Below are positions 34,007-42,423 of a stretch of DNA of 51,703 bases, one piece after another. Each line of letters starts with the position of its first letter. Position 1 is the stretch's first letter. This DNA comes from Desulfovibrionaceae bacterium (GTDB taxonomy: Bacteria > Desulfobacterota > Desulfovibrionia > Desulfovibrionales > Desulfovibrionaceae). Below the pieces are notes generated by a model. The model saw only the letters and a list, made by a program, of their open reading frames with translations, ran no database searches and was not told the origin of the DNA. The position numbers were made by a program, and so were the translations under genes. The DNA lies in the NCBI GenBank assembly GCA_009783025.1, contig WRHY01000008.1, positions 1-51,703 of the forward strand. Direction: 5' to 3'.

Positions 34007-34282
34007 CTATTGCGTCGCGCTACTCTGCTCGTAATCATGCAAAAGCGCGTCAAGTTCGCCTGGAGAAAGCCGGGAAACCTGCGCCGCCTGGGCGGCCGCG
34101 GACTGTTCCACGTCTTCAAATATTTCGTCAAGATGCTTTGCCGTTTCCCGGATCCAGCGCCGCACCTGTACCGGGGGCACTCCATAGCGGGAACTGAATT
34201 CCGAAGTGACGGCTATGTTAAACAGCAGGGCCTTTATGACTTCCGCCTTGAATTCAGCGGTATAGTTCGGTGCTTCTATCAT
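34007..34282 (-). CDS. Orphan transposase-like helix-turn-helix protein, 91 aa
   Basis: Residues 5-50 (YTAEFKAEVIKALLFNIAVT then SSRYGVPPVQVRRWIRETAK) have the pattern of the Transposase_8/InsE-type HTH that opens the first open reading frame of IS3-family elements. The usual second frame with the DDE integrase domain is missing on either side, and no terminal inverted repeats are seen. The remaining 40 residues are acidic and helical. GGAG lies 8 nt before the ATG. It could be a domesticated DNA-binding protein or the remnant of an insertion sequence. Three tandem hairpins lie just upstream of its start. Confidence 0.6.
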   Translation of the reverse strand: MIEAPNYTAEFKAEVIKALLFNIAVTSEFSSRYGVPPVQVRRWIRETAKHLDEIFEDVEQSAAAQAAQVSRLSPGELDALLHDYEQSSATQ

Positions 34283-34374
34283 TGCTCACGCTCCATGGCC
34301 GAATATTTTCTTATTTACACCATAGCACGTACTGATGCTGATGCAAGTTTTTTTGATCGAATCGGCAAAAGAAC

Positions 34375-34479
34375 CTCGTGTCGCGTGACGCGACACGAGT
34401 CGCACCCCCAAAGGGGGTGCGCGCCCGCCAGAGGTGGCGCGAGCAAAGAAAAAACCACGTTTTTTGCTTCGCTCGCGCC
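34375..34479. repeat. Cluster of three tandem stem-loops in a gene-free stretch
   Basis: Stem 1: CTCGTGTCGCG/CGCGACACGAG (34375-34399, loop TGA). Stem 2: CGCACCCCC/GGGGGTGCG (34401-34421, loop AAA). Stem 3: GGCGCGAGCAAAG.../...CTTCGCTCGCGCC (34436-34479), about 20 bp with two mismatches. They take up most of the 294-nt space between the orphan HTH gene and fliJ. Stem 3 ends in runs of A/T on the inner side. No coding sequence is visible. Function unknown: mobile-element end, structured RNA or paired terminators. Confidence 0.65.
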
Positions 34480-34576
34480 GAACCGACAAGCGAGGCGTGA
34501 CATCACACTCGGATGCGCGTTGGCACGGCTGTTGCTACTATAAGACCATCTGACAACTTTATGACGCAGGTATTTT

Positions 34577-35017
34577 ATGGCCCCGTTTCGATTTCGCCTG
34601 GAGCAAGTAAGGCTGTACCGCAAGCAACTGGAAGAGCGGGCCATGCAGGCCCTGGCTCAGGCTGTTGCCCACCGGGACGCTCTTAAGGAGCATATCGCGG
34701 CCTTGCAACAGGCCCTTGTGGAGCAACACGCCCGCTTGAGCAGGGCCGAGGATCTTGAAGCGGCCGAACGCTGGCTCATCCAAAACTACGCTTCAGGACT
34801 CAAGGAAGACTTGCGGAACGCCAGGATTGCCCTGGAAGAGGCGGAGGACGCCGTGGACCAATGCCGGGCCGACCTGGTACAAAAAGCCAAGGAACGCGGA
34901 CTGCTTGATACGCTCAAAGAGAAGCAGGCCGCCAAACATTTACAACTCGAACGTCAACAAGAGCAACGTACCTATGACGAAACAGCAACCCTCCGCTACA
35001 AGCCTGCCGCCGTCTAA
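34577..35017 (+). CDS. fliJ: Flagellar export protein FliJ
   Basis: Cytoplasmic chaperone and stalk of the flagellar type III export ATPase. 146 residues, almost wholly alpha-helical, with heptad-like coiled coils (PFRFRLEQVRLYRKQLEERAMQALA at the N-terminus is the family start). The family is weakly conserved, so the call also rests on the neighbouring motE-like gene, which overlaps its end by 44 nt. No other flagellar genes are in the window. Confidence 0.82.
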   Translation: MAPFRFRLEQVRLYRKQLEERAMQALAQAVAHRDALKEHIAALQQALVEQHARLSRAEDLEAAERWLIQNYASGLKEDLRNARIALEEAEDAVDQCRADLVQKAKERGLLDTLKEKQAAKHLQLERQQEQRTYDETATLRYKPAAV

Positions 35018-35768
35018 GCTCTGCCGGCTGCTGATCATAGCCTTTGCCCTCAAGCTTACGGTGCTGGGTGTGCTCATCCTTGAACCGGTGCTGCCCGGTG
35101 AAAGCTCTTCTTTCTCCCTGGCCGGACTGTTCACGGACAGCGACACCTCCGGACGCTCGGCCGCCCAGGCCGCCACCGGAGAGAGCGCCGGAGCTCCGCC
35201 CGCTCTTGCCCCTGTTTTGCCGGAGCAAAACATCAGCCCCACCATGCCCCAGGCGTCCGCTCCCGCCGGCTCCACTCCGGAACCGGCCCGGGTGTTGCCC
35301 TCCATCGGCGAACGCCCCGCTGCTTCTGCCACAGCTCCCGGCGCTGAGCCGCAAGCCGCGCCCGGCGCAACAAACAGCACTGCCCAAACGGACGGAGCGG
35401 AATTGCGCGACGTTATGGCTCGCCGCCAGGAAGACCTGGCCCGTAAGGAGCAGGAATTGCGCGTGCTGGAAAGCGACCTGACTGACCGTTTGGCAAAGAT
35501 GCAAATGCTGGAGAACCGCCTGTCCACCATGCTCAAGGATGCGGAAGAAACCAACGATGCCAAGTTCCGCCACCTTGTGGACGTGCTCTCCAATATGAAA
35601 TCCAGACAAGCCGCTGTCGTGCTTGAAACGCTTGATCCCAAAATAGCCGTCAGAGTTTTGGCTGGCATGCGCGGCCGTCAGGCCGGTGAGATTCTCACCT
35701 TTGTGCGCCCGGAAATCGCGGCCAGACTCTCGGAGTCGCTTGCCCGCATGCAACTTCCCCTGGAGTAG
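34974..35768 (+). CDS. motE: MotE-like flagellar protein (MgtE intracellular N-domain family)
   Basis: 264 residues: cytoplasmic start, one membrane helix (about 17-37), a Pro/Ala/Ser-rich linker (about 45-145), a coiled coil (about 155-200, DVMARRQEDLARKEQELRVL) and a C-terminal domain similar to MgtE-N/FliG-type folds (KFRHLVDVLSNMKSRQAAVVLETLDPKIAVRVLAGM). This layout matches MotE, which assists stator assembly in some bacteria. ATG 34974 is the first start giving the membrane helix. It overlaps fliJ, and truA begins 4 nt after its stop. Confidence 0.75.
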   Translation: MTKQQPSATSLPPSKLCRLLIIAFALKLTVLGVLILEPVLPGESSSFSLAGLFTDSDTSGRSAAQAATGESAGAPPALAPVLPEQNISPTMPQASAPAGSTPEPARVLPSIGERPAASATAPGAEPQAAPGATNSTAQTDGAELRDVMARRQEDLARKEQELRVLESDLTDRLAKMQMLENRLSTMLKDAEETNDAKFRHLVDVLSNMKSRQAAVVLETLDPKIAVRVLAGMRGRQAGEILTFVRPEIAARLSESLARMQLPLE

Positions 35769-35771
35769 GCC

Positions 35772-36551
35772 TTGCCCAGGCTCAAGCTGACCCTCGCTTA
35801 CCAGGGCGCCCGTTACGCGGGTTGGCAACTCCAGGTGAGGCCGGACAAGGCGTTGCCGACCATTCAGGGGGAGCTGGAGTCCCGCGTCGCCCGCATCGTG
35901 GGCGAGCGCATTCCCATCCACGGCGCGGGCCGCACAGACTCCGGAGTGCATGCCGAAGGACAGGTCTGCCATCTGGACCTGCCCGCCGGGAGCGAACGCA
36001 TCGACTGGCAGCAAGCCTTGAACATGCAACTGCCGCACGACATCCGTATCACCGAAGCCTCCTGGGTCGCGGAGGACTTTCATGCCCGCAGAAGCGCCCT
36101 TGGCAAACGCTATGCTTACAGCCTGTGGATGAGCCAGGACAGAGCCCTGCCCCGCATCGCTCCCTTTGTCTGGAGCACGCCGGTCCCGGCCCTTGATCCC
36201 ATCATCCAGGCCCTGCCCCTGCTCACCGGACAGCGTGATTTCGCCACCTTTCAGAATAGCGGAACGACTATTGCCAATACCGTGCGTACCTTGCACTCCA
36301 TCACTGTCGACCCCGGCACGGTTGCCGGTCTGATCTGCCCGCCCCACTGGCCCGTGGTCACTCTTGTTTTTGCGGGAAACGGTTTTTTAAAACAAATGGT
36401 GCGCAATCTCATGGGACTGTTGGTATGGATCGCCCAGGGAAAACTGCGGGCCGACGCCATCCCCGCCCTTCTCGAGGCCCGGAAACGGCGCGCCCTGCCC
36501 AGCCCGGCCGCTCCGGCCCAAGGGCTTAGTTTGATGGAAGTGTTGTATTAG
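35772..36551 (+). CDS. truA: tRNA pseudouridine(38-40) synthase TruA
   Basis: Isomerises U38-U40 in tRNA anticodon stems. 259 residues: LKLTLAYQGARYAGWQ at the start, the catalytic GAGRTDSGVHA with D56, and RSALGKRYAYSLW. The TTG start at 35772 has GGAG 6 nt upstream, overlapping the end of the motE-like gene, so the housekeeping gene is coupled to the flagellar pair. Confidence 0.95.
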   Translation: MPRLKLTLAYQGARYAGWQLQVRPDKALPTIQGELESRVARIVGERIPIHGAGRTDSGVHAEGQVCHLDLPAGSERIDWQQALNMQLPHDIRITEASWVAEDFHARRSALGKRYAYSLWMSQDRALPRIAPFVWSTPVPALDPIIQALPLLTGQRDFATFQNSGTTIANTVRTLHSITVDPGTVAGLICPPHWPVVTLVFAGNGFLKQMVRNLMGLLVWIAQGKLRADAIPALLEARKRRALPSPAAPAQGLSLMEVLY

Positions 36552-36677
36552 AGACTGTTTCCATATAAAGTGTTTACTCCAAAAGTAGAGAGTGCCGTCA
36601 CGAGGGTCTTTTTGCCCCCTGCTTGTTGGCAAAGCCTGAAGTCGGGGAATCGGGTTTCGTATTGTGGAGGATCGGCA

Positions 36678-37838
36678 ATGGCATACCAGGACTTTCCGTG
36701 GCAACCGGGTGGCTCGCAAAGTTTCAACAAGCTTGTGTCCCTGTCCTTACCAGTCCTGCAGGGCAAATCCGTGCTCGACGTGGGCTGCAATGAGGGTTTT
36801 TTCTGCGGCTGGGCATCCTTTCAAAAGGCCTCGCGGGTCAAGGGCATTGATAAAAATCCGCTCTTTATCGAGCAGGCCAGAACCTGGTTTCCGGAATGCT
36901 CATTTATTTGCATGGACTGGAATGATCTCGGGCGGGAAACCTTTGACGTCATCCTCTGCCTTTCAGCCATTCACTACGCTGATGATCCTGAAAGCTTAAT
37001 CGCCCTCCTGATGAGCCGCCTTACCCCCGATGGCGTCCTGGTGCTTGAGATAGGCATCGCCGACGGTAGCGAGGAGATTTTTGTGCCGGTAACCCGGCGT
37101 ATCACCGAGGAAATCACCGATACCCGCCTTTTTCCCACCCAATCCATGCTGCGCCGCCTGCTCGGCAACTATGCCTTCAAGCACATGGGGCAGAGTGTGT
37201 TGCAGGCAGGAGACCCGACTCCGCGGCATGTCTACCACATATACCACAAAAAGCCCTTGGCCCTGCTGCTTCTGGACGAACACTATTCAGGCAAGTCCAG
37301 TATTGTTGATGCCGTCATGAAGCCGGATTTGAACCGCATTTTTGGCGAAAAAATTTACCACCAGATTGCCGATGGCGAACTGCCCGCCAGCGATGCATTA
37401 AAACACTTTATGGAATACGTGCCCGGCACCCGGCACATGATTCCGCCCCAGATTACCAGCGCCATCTGCAAAGCCGGGTTACTGTCCGAACTCATGGCCG
37501 TCTTTGCCACACTCGCGGACAAGCGCGACTTTATCCTGGAGCATTACATTCCCGCCGATTTCCGCCTGGAAGCCTGCGAAATTCTGGATAGGGCCGGATT
37601 TTACGTGGTAGATATCGCCATACTTGCCGCCCATAAAAAAAGCTGGACTACCAGGCGCCCGCCGTATGCCCGATACCAGTCCTACATTGAATATCTTAAA
37701 AAAATCAGCACGATTGATGAAGAAGCTTACCTCGCCGCCAACCCCAGTGTTGCCCAGGCCGTGGCCGATGGCACGATGCCCTGCGGCCAGTTTCACTACT
37801 GGAAGTTTGGCAAACGCGAAAAGCGCAGGCCAAGGTGA
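36678..37838 (+). CDS. SAM-dependent methyltransferase with P-loop-like middle and NPDV-type tail
   Basis: 386 residues from ATG 36678, which has GGAGG 7 nt upstream; a longer frame to 36570 lacks one. Three parts: a class I methyltransferase (about 1-190; SAM motif VLDVGCNEGFF at 32-42, CLSAIHYADDP as motif IV), a middle (about 192-340) starting with LALLLLDEHYSGKSSIVDAV, whose GKSS at 205-208 resembles an imperfect P-loop, and a C-terminal segment YLAANPSVAQAV...QFHYWKFGKREKRR similar to the NPDV-type repeat seen beside glycosyltransferases. Substrate unknown; a surface-polysaccharide or flagellar modification is possible. Confidence 0.75.
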   Translation: MAYQDFPWQPGGSQSFNKLVSLSLPVLQGKSVLDVGCNEGFFCGWASFQKASRVKGIDKNPLFIEQARTWFPECSFICMDWNDLGRETFDVILCLSAIHYADDPESLIALLMSRLTPDGVLVLEIGIADGSEEIFVPVTRRITEEITDTRLFPTQSMLRRLLGNYAFKHMGQSVLQAGDPTPRHVYHIYHKKPLALLLLDEHYSGKSSIVDAVMKPDLNRIFGEKIYHQIADGELPASDALKHFMEYVPGTRHMIPPQITSAICKAGLLSELMAVFATLADKRDFILEHYIPADFRLEACEILDRAGFYVVDIAILAAHKKSWTTRRPPYARYQSYIEYLKKISTIDEEAYLAANPSVAQAVADGTMPCGQFHYWKFGKREKRRPR

Positions 37839-37857
37839 ACAGCATGACGCCAAACAG

Positions 37858-37901
37858 AAACAAACTTCCGACGCGGCATTACCCGCGTCGGAAGTTTGTT
37901 T
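37858..37901. terminator. Intrinsic terminator after the methyltransferase gene
   Basis: 19-bp perfect stem (core CAAACTTCCGACGCGG at 37861-37876 with its complement at 37883-37898, extended by AAA/TTT), six-base loop, 19 nt after the stop. The A/T ends allow action in both directions, serving also the convergent small gene at 37993. Confidence 0.85.
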
Positions 37902-37992
37902 GGCGAAAACCCTCGGATTTCGGGTTATGCGCTGCATTCCCTGGCGCGAAAAACGGAATGCTTTGCGGGAACCTTCCACTAGGGAAGGCGCT

Positions 37993-38226
37993 TCAGCGTT
38001 TGCTGTCGATAATAGTGCCCTTGCCTTCATAGGCGGCCGACAGCACGGATTTGCTGAGATTGTACGTGTCGCTCATGGAACCGTGACCGAACTTGCCTTT
38101 TTTTGCTTTTCCGCCCGAACCCGGACTGTTCAGCTTGTCCAAGGTCTGCGTCACGATCTCGCCCTTGACTCTTTGCAGCGATGCCGCTGCTCCGGCCGCC
38201 GCCATCTGTCCTGAAAGGTCTTTCAT
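37993..38226 (-). CDS. Small unknown protein, 77 aa
   Basis: Begins MKDLSGQMAAAGAAASLQRV with GGAGG 7 nt before ATG 38226, and ends TIIDSKR. The first 30 residues form an Ala-rich amphipathic helix, then come a Gly/Lys patch (GSGGKAKKGKFGHGS) and a second helix (DTYNLSKSVLSAAYEGKG). The opening faintly recalls YjfB-type putative motility proteins, which would fit the flagellar genes nearby, but this is not firm. It lies between lpxI and the terminator at 37858. Confidence 0.65.
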   Translation of the reverse strand: MKDLSGQMAAAGAAASLQRVKGEIVTQTLDKLNSPGSGGKAKKGKFGHGSMSDTYNLSKSVLSAAYEGKGTIIDSKR

Positions 38227-38302
38227 ACAGTATCCTCCAAGGAGAGGGTATTCGCCTCTTTCCTTATCGGCAGTACCAGGCAGGAGTTTAGGGTCGCCCC
38301 TA

Positions 38303-39118
38303 TTAAAAATCCCTTTGCAGACCCACAACCGCGATACCGCTCCTGTCCGCGACAGCCAGGGCGGCGGCGCGGTCAAAAAACAGCGTTCCGTCCGCATCAA
38401 AAGCAAGGCAGACCATCTTGTATTTGGCGAGCAGTTCAATGGTGCCCGCGCCGATGGACGGCAAGTCGAGGCGTCTGTCCTGATCCGGCTTGACCACCTT
38501 GACCACGGTACAGCCGGGCCCGCCCAGTTCTCCGCCCCTGGCAATGGCCGCGTCCGTGCCCTCAATGCCCTCAACCGCGATCACCATGCCGCTGCGCACC
38601 ACCACGCACTGCCCGATGTCCAGCGCGCCCACAGCCTTGGCAATGCCATAGCCGTAGCGCACATCACTCCAGATCTCTTTGTCCGGCTGAACCCGGCCCA
38701 GAACCCCGGCCGGACTGCGCAAGGCCGGAACCAGAGCGTCCGGCGGCGCCACGCTGATCCCCTCGCTTTGCAACTCCTCGGCCACGGCCCGGAGAATGGC
38801 GTCATCCCCCTTGTTGCCGACCAGTTTGAAAATCAGCTTGGCCACCCGGAAGTCGGGCTTGATGTCCGCCAGGGCTTTGGGCTTGCTGATGGCCCCGGCC
38901 ATGCAGGCCCTGCTCACCCCATTGCGCTTGAAGAAATCGATCAGTGTACCAAGCTGGCCCAGGCGGACCATGCTGAACACGTCCGCCTCAGCCTCCAGGG
39001 CCGGGTCCGTGTTGCCGTGAAAGCCGCAGATCACCACACGCAGCCCGTCCGCCCGCGCCCCGCGAGCCACAAGAAAAGGAAACTGGCCTGAACCGGCCAT
39101 AATGCCTATGGTGTCCAT
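38303..39118 (-). CDS. lpxI: UDP-2,3-diacylglucosamine pyrophosphatase LpxI
   Basis: Hydrolyses UDP-2,3-diacylglucosamine to lipid X in lipid A synthesis, replacing LpxH in many bacteria. 271 residues of the DUF1009 family: GIMAGSGQFPFLVARGARADG at the start, SRACMAGAISKPKALADIKPD, GKGD-like GNKGDDAILRAV, and the C-terminal half with GTDAAIARGG...VKVVKPDQDRRLDLPSIG. GAGGT lies 7 nt before the ATG. Follows lpxA across a palindrome. Confidence 0.93.
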   Translation of the reverse strand: MDTIGIMAGSGQFPFLVARGARADGLRVVICGFHGNTDPALEAEADVFSMVRLGQLGTLIDFFKRNGVSRACMAGAISKPKALADIKPDFRVAKLIFKLVGNKGDDAILRAVAEELQSEGISVAPPDALVPALRSPAGVLGRVQPDKEIWSDVRYGYGIAKAVGALDIGQCVVVRSGMVIAVEGIEGTDAAIARGGELGGPGCTVVKVVKPDQDRRLDLPSIGAGTIELLAKYKMVCLAFDADGTLFFDRAAALAVADRSGIAVVGLQRDF

Positions 39119-39136
39119 TCGCCGTACCTCAGCTAA

Positions 39137-39262
39137 GGTAGTGTCCCAGTTTTGGGTGATACTTCGTCAGGCTTGCTTTGTCCTCCGGGGCAGGACCGAA
39201 GAGTCCAGCCCCATCGGCCAAAGCTGCGCCTTCCTCGTCTGACCCAAAACTGGGACACTACC
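39137..39262. repeat. Palindromic element family A, subtype II, copy 5
   Basis: Ends GGTAGTGTCCCAGTTTTGG (39137-39155) and CCAAAACTGGGACACTACC (39244-39262) pair perfectly although both differ from the other copies at the same positions. The middle (CCGGGGCAGGACCGAAGAG) belongs to subtype II. The last base is part of the lpxA stop codon, and the left end is 18 nt from the lpxI start. Confidence 0.9.
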
Positions 39263-40074
39263 TACTCCTGGTCTTTCAATTCGGAGGCACGAGCCGCGGG
39301 CAACACCCCACGCGGGCTGCTGCGCACAAACTCCACAATCTCCAGCACCTCCGGCACATCGGAAAATTCCTGCGCGGCTTTGTCCAGGGCCTCCTGGCGC
39401 GGCATGTCCGAGTGCCAGATCATCCGGAAGGCGGAACGCACGGCCGTTACCGAGCTTGAGGGCACCTTGAGCCTGCGCAGACCCACAAGGTTGGGTCCGT
39501 GGATGCCCGCCCGGCTGCCCACGGCCAGCATATAGGGCGGCAGATCCTGGGAGATGCCGGTCATGCCGCCGACAAAGGCGTGGCGTCCTATGCGCGAAAA
39601 CTGGTGCACGGCCGAAAGGCCGCCGATAATGGCATGGTCAAAGATCTGGACATGTCCGGCCAAGGTGGCCCCGTTGGACATGACGATGGAATCGCTCAGA
39701 GTGCAATCGTGCGCCACGTGGCAGTAGGCCATAATCATGTTGTTGCTGCCGATGCGGGTTATGCCCCCGCCGCCCTCGGTGCCCCTGTGCAGGGTGGCGA
39801 ATTCACGAACCTGATTGTTGTCGCCCATTTCAAGGACCGAGGGTTCACCGTGAAACTTCAGATCCTGGGGAATGCCGCCCACCAGAGCATAGGAATGGAT
39901 CACATTCCCCCGGCCCATGCGCGTGTATTGCTTGATTGAGGCAAAGGCATGGATGGCGCAGCCTTCGCCAATCACCACATCATCTTCGATAACCGCGCAC
40001 GGCCCTATGGTGACCTTATCGCCTATATCCGCCTTGGGCGACACAAAGGCGGACGGATGAATGGAGGCGCTCAC
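39262..40074 (-). CDS. lpxA: UDP-N-acetylglucosamine acyltransferase LpxA
   Basis: First step of lipid A synthesis. 270 residues of left-handed beta-helix repeats ([21 protein letters not shown]), with the catalytic His at 122 (HVAHDC) and the C-terminal helical domain. The GTG start at 40074 overlaps the fabZ stop (GTGA) and has GGGGAG upstream; a longer frame to 40194 runs into fabZ and is rejected. The TAG stop shares a base with a family A repeat. Confidence 0.95.
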   Translation of the reverse strand: MSASIHPSAFVSPKADIGDKVTIGPCAVIEDDVVIGEGCAIHAFASIKQYTRMGRGNVIHSYALVGGIPQDLKFHGEPSVLEMGDNNQVREFATLHRGTEGGGGITRIGSNNMIMAYCHVAHDCTLSDSIVMSNGATLAGHVQIFDHAIIGGLSAVHQFSRIGRHAFVGGMTGISQDLPPYMLAVGSRAGIHGPNLVGLRRLKVPSSSVTAVRSAFRMIWHSDMPRQEALDKAAQEFSDVPEVLEIVEFVRSSPRGVLPAARASELKDQE

Positions 40075-40559
40075 GAGAAACTCCCCTTGGGTACAATGGC
40101 TGCCGTGAGTTCCGCTTCCGCCGCGAGCACGCCGTCCACATGGGCGGTGCCGCGCATTTTCCAGAGCTGCATTTTTTTGCGTATCAGTTCGCAATGCAGG
40201 TCAAGGCGGTCGCCGGGCAGCACAGGCTTTCTGAAACGCACATTCTCAATGCCCGTGAACAGAAAGATCGAATCGCGCACAACCTCGTCGCTCTGCCCGG
40301 TCAGCACCATAAAGCCTCCGGCCTGGGCCATGGCTTCAACAATGAGCACGCCGGGCATGACCGGCAGGCCGGGAAAGTGGCCCTGGAAAAACGGTTCGTT
40401 GATGCTGACATTCTTATAGGCCTTCACGAACTTGTCCGGTTCAAGATCGGTCACCCTGTCCACCAACAAAAACGGATAGCGGTGGGGCAGCAGATCCATG
40501 ATGCTGTGAATGTCCAGAAAGGCCGCTGGCGTGGGAATTTGTACGGAAGGGGAAATCAT
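40071..40559 (-). CDS. fabZ: 3-hydroxyacyl-ACP dehydratase FabZ
   Basis: Dehydrates 3-hydroxyacyl-ACP in fatty acid elongation and competes with LpxA/LpxD for hydroxyacyl chains. 162 residues: [14 protein letters not shown], the catalytic H61 in FQGHFPG and E75 in [13 protein letters not shown]. Overlaps both lpxD (ATGA) and lpxA (GTGA) by four bases, so the three are translationally coupled. Confidence 0.96.
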   Translation of the reverse strand: MISPSVQIPTPAAFLDIHSIMDLLPHRYPFLLVDRVTDLEPDKFVKAYKNVSINEPFFQGHFPGLPVMPGVLIVEAMAQAGGFMVLTGQSDEVVRDSIFLFTGIENVRFRKPVLPGDRLDLHCELIRKKMQLWKMRGTAHVDGVLAAEAELTAAIVPKGSFS

Positions 40560-41605
40560 GCCTCCTCCTTTTCGGAAAGATGCGCAATCCGCGTTTTGAG
40601 TTCGTCCAGTTCTTTTTCCAGTTGCTGCACCCGCCGGAACAGGTCCGGAACCTTGGGCGCGAGAACAAAGGCGCGCATAAAGGTTTTACTCTCCATGAAC
40701 GGAGTACCGCTGCCGGTGACTCCGGCGGGAATGTCTTTGGGCACGCCCGCTTGCGCGCCGATGGTCACGTTGTCGCCAATGTGGAGGTGACCGGCGATCC
40801 CGGCCTGCCCGGCCATGGTCACCCTGTCCCCCACCTTGGTGCTGCCCGCGATACCCACCTGGGAAATGATCAGACATTGTTCGCCGAGCGTAACATTGTG
40901 CCCGATTTGCACCAAGTTATCGATCTTGGTGTCGCGCCCCACACTGGTGGCCCCGAGGGCGGCCCGGTCAATGCAGGTATTGGCTCCCACATCCACACCA
41001 TCAGCCAGGCGCACCGTGCCGATCTGGGGAATCTTGCGCATTTCCCCGTCCATCACGGCAAAACCAAAACCATCGGTGCCGAGTACGGCGCCCGCCTGCA
41101 ACACGCAGCCGTCGCCCATGACCACTCCGGCCAGCACGACCGCGTTGGGGTACAGCACGCAATCCTTACCGATCACGCACTCTTCGCCCACATATACGCC
41201 GGGAAAAAGCACGCACCCTTCGCCAAGGCGCGTTCCGGCGCCCACATGGGCATGCGGGTACACAGTGCAACCCGCGCCGAGTTCCGCTTGCGGGTGAATC
41301 ACCGCCTGGGCGCTGACGCCCGAAAAGTCCCCTTGCTTGCGCACGAAAAAGGAGGCTGCCCTGGCGAAATCCCGGTACGGATTGTCGCTGATCAGGGCCG
41401 TGGAAACTTCCGGGGCAAACTGCGGGGCCAGGATAACCGCGCAGGCCCTGGTTTCGGCAAGATACGTGCGGTACTTGGGATTGGCGAGAAAGCTCACCTC
41501 GTCCGGAGAGGCCGCCTCCAGCGTGTTCAAACCGCTGAACTCCCTGTCCTGGCCCTGCAGGACAAGTCCGAGTCTGGCGGCAAGTTCAGAGAGAAGCATT
41601 GTCAT
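40556..41605 (-). CDS. lpxD: UDP-3-O-acylglucosamine N-acyltransferase LpxD
   Basis: Third step of lipid A synthesis. 349 residues: N-terminal uridine-binding domain (about 1-100, [14 protein letters not shown]), hexapeptide beta-helix (about 105-320) with the catalytic His in [13 protein letters not shown], and a C-terminal helix ([19 protein letters not shown]). ATG 41605 (MTMLLSEL) is chosen on family length; ATG 41599 is equally possible. Follows skp by 38 nt. Confidence 0.95.
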   Translation of the reverse strand: MTMLLSELAARLGLVLQGQDREFSGLNTLEAASPDEVSFLANPKYRTYLAETRACAVILAPQFAPEVSTALISDNPYRDFARAASFFVRKQGDFSGVSAQAVIHPQAELGAGCTVYPHAHVGAGTRLGEGCVLFPGVYVGEECVIGKDCVLYPNAVVLAGVVMGDGCVLQAGAVLGTDGFGFAVMDGEMRKIPQIGTVRLADGVDVGANTCIDRAALGATSVGRDTKIDNLVQIGHNVTLGEQCLIISQVGIAGSTKVGDRVTMAGQAGIAGHLHIGDNVTIGAQAGVPKDIPAGVTGSGTPFMESKTFMRAFVLAPKVPDLFRRVQQLEKELDELKTRIAHLSEKEEA

Positions 41606-41643
41606 GCGAAAAATCCCCCTGTCCGGGCTTGGGGTGAGACGTG

Positions 41644-42159
41644 TTATTTCGCAGCGGGCTGCCCTGTTTCCTTTTTCCACTGCGCGTTGGTTTCGCTCAG
41701 CATTTCGGATGTAACATCCAGCTTGGGATCAAAATAGGCCGCGACCACGGAGTCCAGAATCAGCAGGTAGCCTTTGCGCCCGGCAAGCTCCTTGGCCGCT
41801 CTGTTGATGAGCATGTCTATGTCCTGGCGCACCCGCGACTCGTCGGCCTGGAGAAGGCGCATAAAGGCTTGGGCTTTCTCGGAGAACTCCTCCTGCCGCT
41901 TCATAAATTCCTGGACCTGTTGTTCCGTGGGCGCTTTTTTCTGGTATTCGGCAGCCTTTTTTTCCAACTCGGCGCGTTCTTTTTCCAGTTCATTCTTCTG
42001 AACGCCGAACTTGCCGTCCAGGGTGCCCTTGGCCGCCTTCAGGGCTTCGCTTTCAGCGGCCACCTTATGCTTGTCAAAAATCACAATCTCTCCCTCGGCC
42101 CGCGCAACCGCGGCGGAAAAGAAAACAAAAACCAGGGAAAGCAGCACTATCTTACGCAT
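41644..42159 (-). CDS. Periplasmic chaperone Skp/OmpH family
   Basis: Holds unfolded outer-membrane proteins on the way to BamA. 171 residues: signal peptide ([21 protein letters not shown]), then [14 protein letters not shown] and a long charged coiled coil (about 45-130) that forms the tentacles, and a closing [16 protein letters not shown] segment typical of the family. AAGGAG lies 7 nt before ATG 42159. It precedes lpxD, as in most Gram-negatives. Confidence 0.88.
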   Translation of the reverse strand: MRKIVLLSLVFVFFSAAVARAEGEIVIFDKHKVAAESEALKAAKGTLDGKFGVQKNELEKERAELEKKAAEYQKKAPTEQQVQEFMKRQEEFSEKAQAFMRLLQADESRVRQDIDMLINRAAKELAGRKGYLLILDSVVAAYFDPKLDVTSEMLSETNAQWKKETGQPAAK

Positions 42160-42252
42160 CAGAATTCTCCTTTGGAGATGTAATATTCGTTTTCCGCTCC
42201 GCCGACGGCGGGGCTTTTGTGACATAGCCTCAAGGGAGGGCCAAGTCAAGGC

Positions 42253-42423
42253 GGCAAAAGTAGTGCCTCAGCTTGCGTGATACTTCGTCAGGCTGCGTTT
42301 TTGTTGACTCGGCACATCCTGTGCCTCGGCCTTCGGCTCCCGCCCTGCGGGCGGTTCCCAATTTTGCTATCCTGCAAAATTGTCGGGGGGCAGGGAAGAA
42401 GGCTATTTGTTAGCGCAGCTTAG
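42253..42423. repeat. Chimeric palindrome: family A left end joined to family B right end
   Basis: The left part (GTAGTGCCTCAGCTTGCGTG then ATACTTCGTCAGGC) is a family A end; the right part (GGCTATTTGTTAGCGCAGCT at about 42401-42420) is a family B end. The arms do not pair with each other. Between them are two small hairpins, including CAATTTTGC/GCAAAATTG near 42360-42384. The TTA of the right arm is the complement of the amidase TAA stop, and the repeat runs into its last codons. Confidence 0.78.

Noticed and set aside
39137..39262. Family A and B palindromes as a CRISPR array or IS elements
   Set aside because: They are single dispersed copies without regular spacers and contain no transposase gene.
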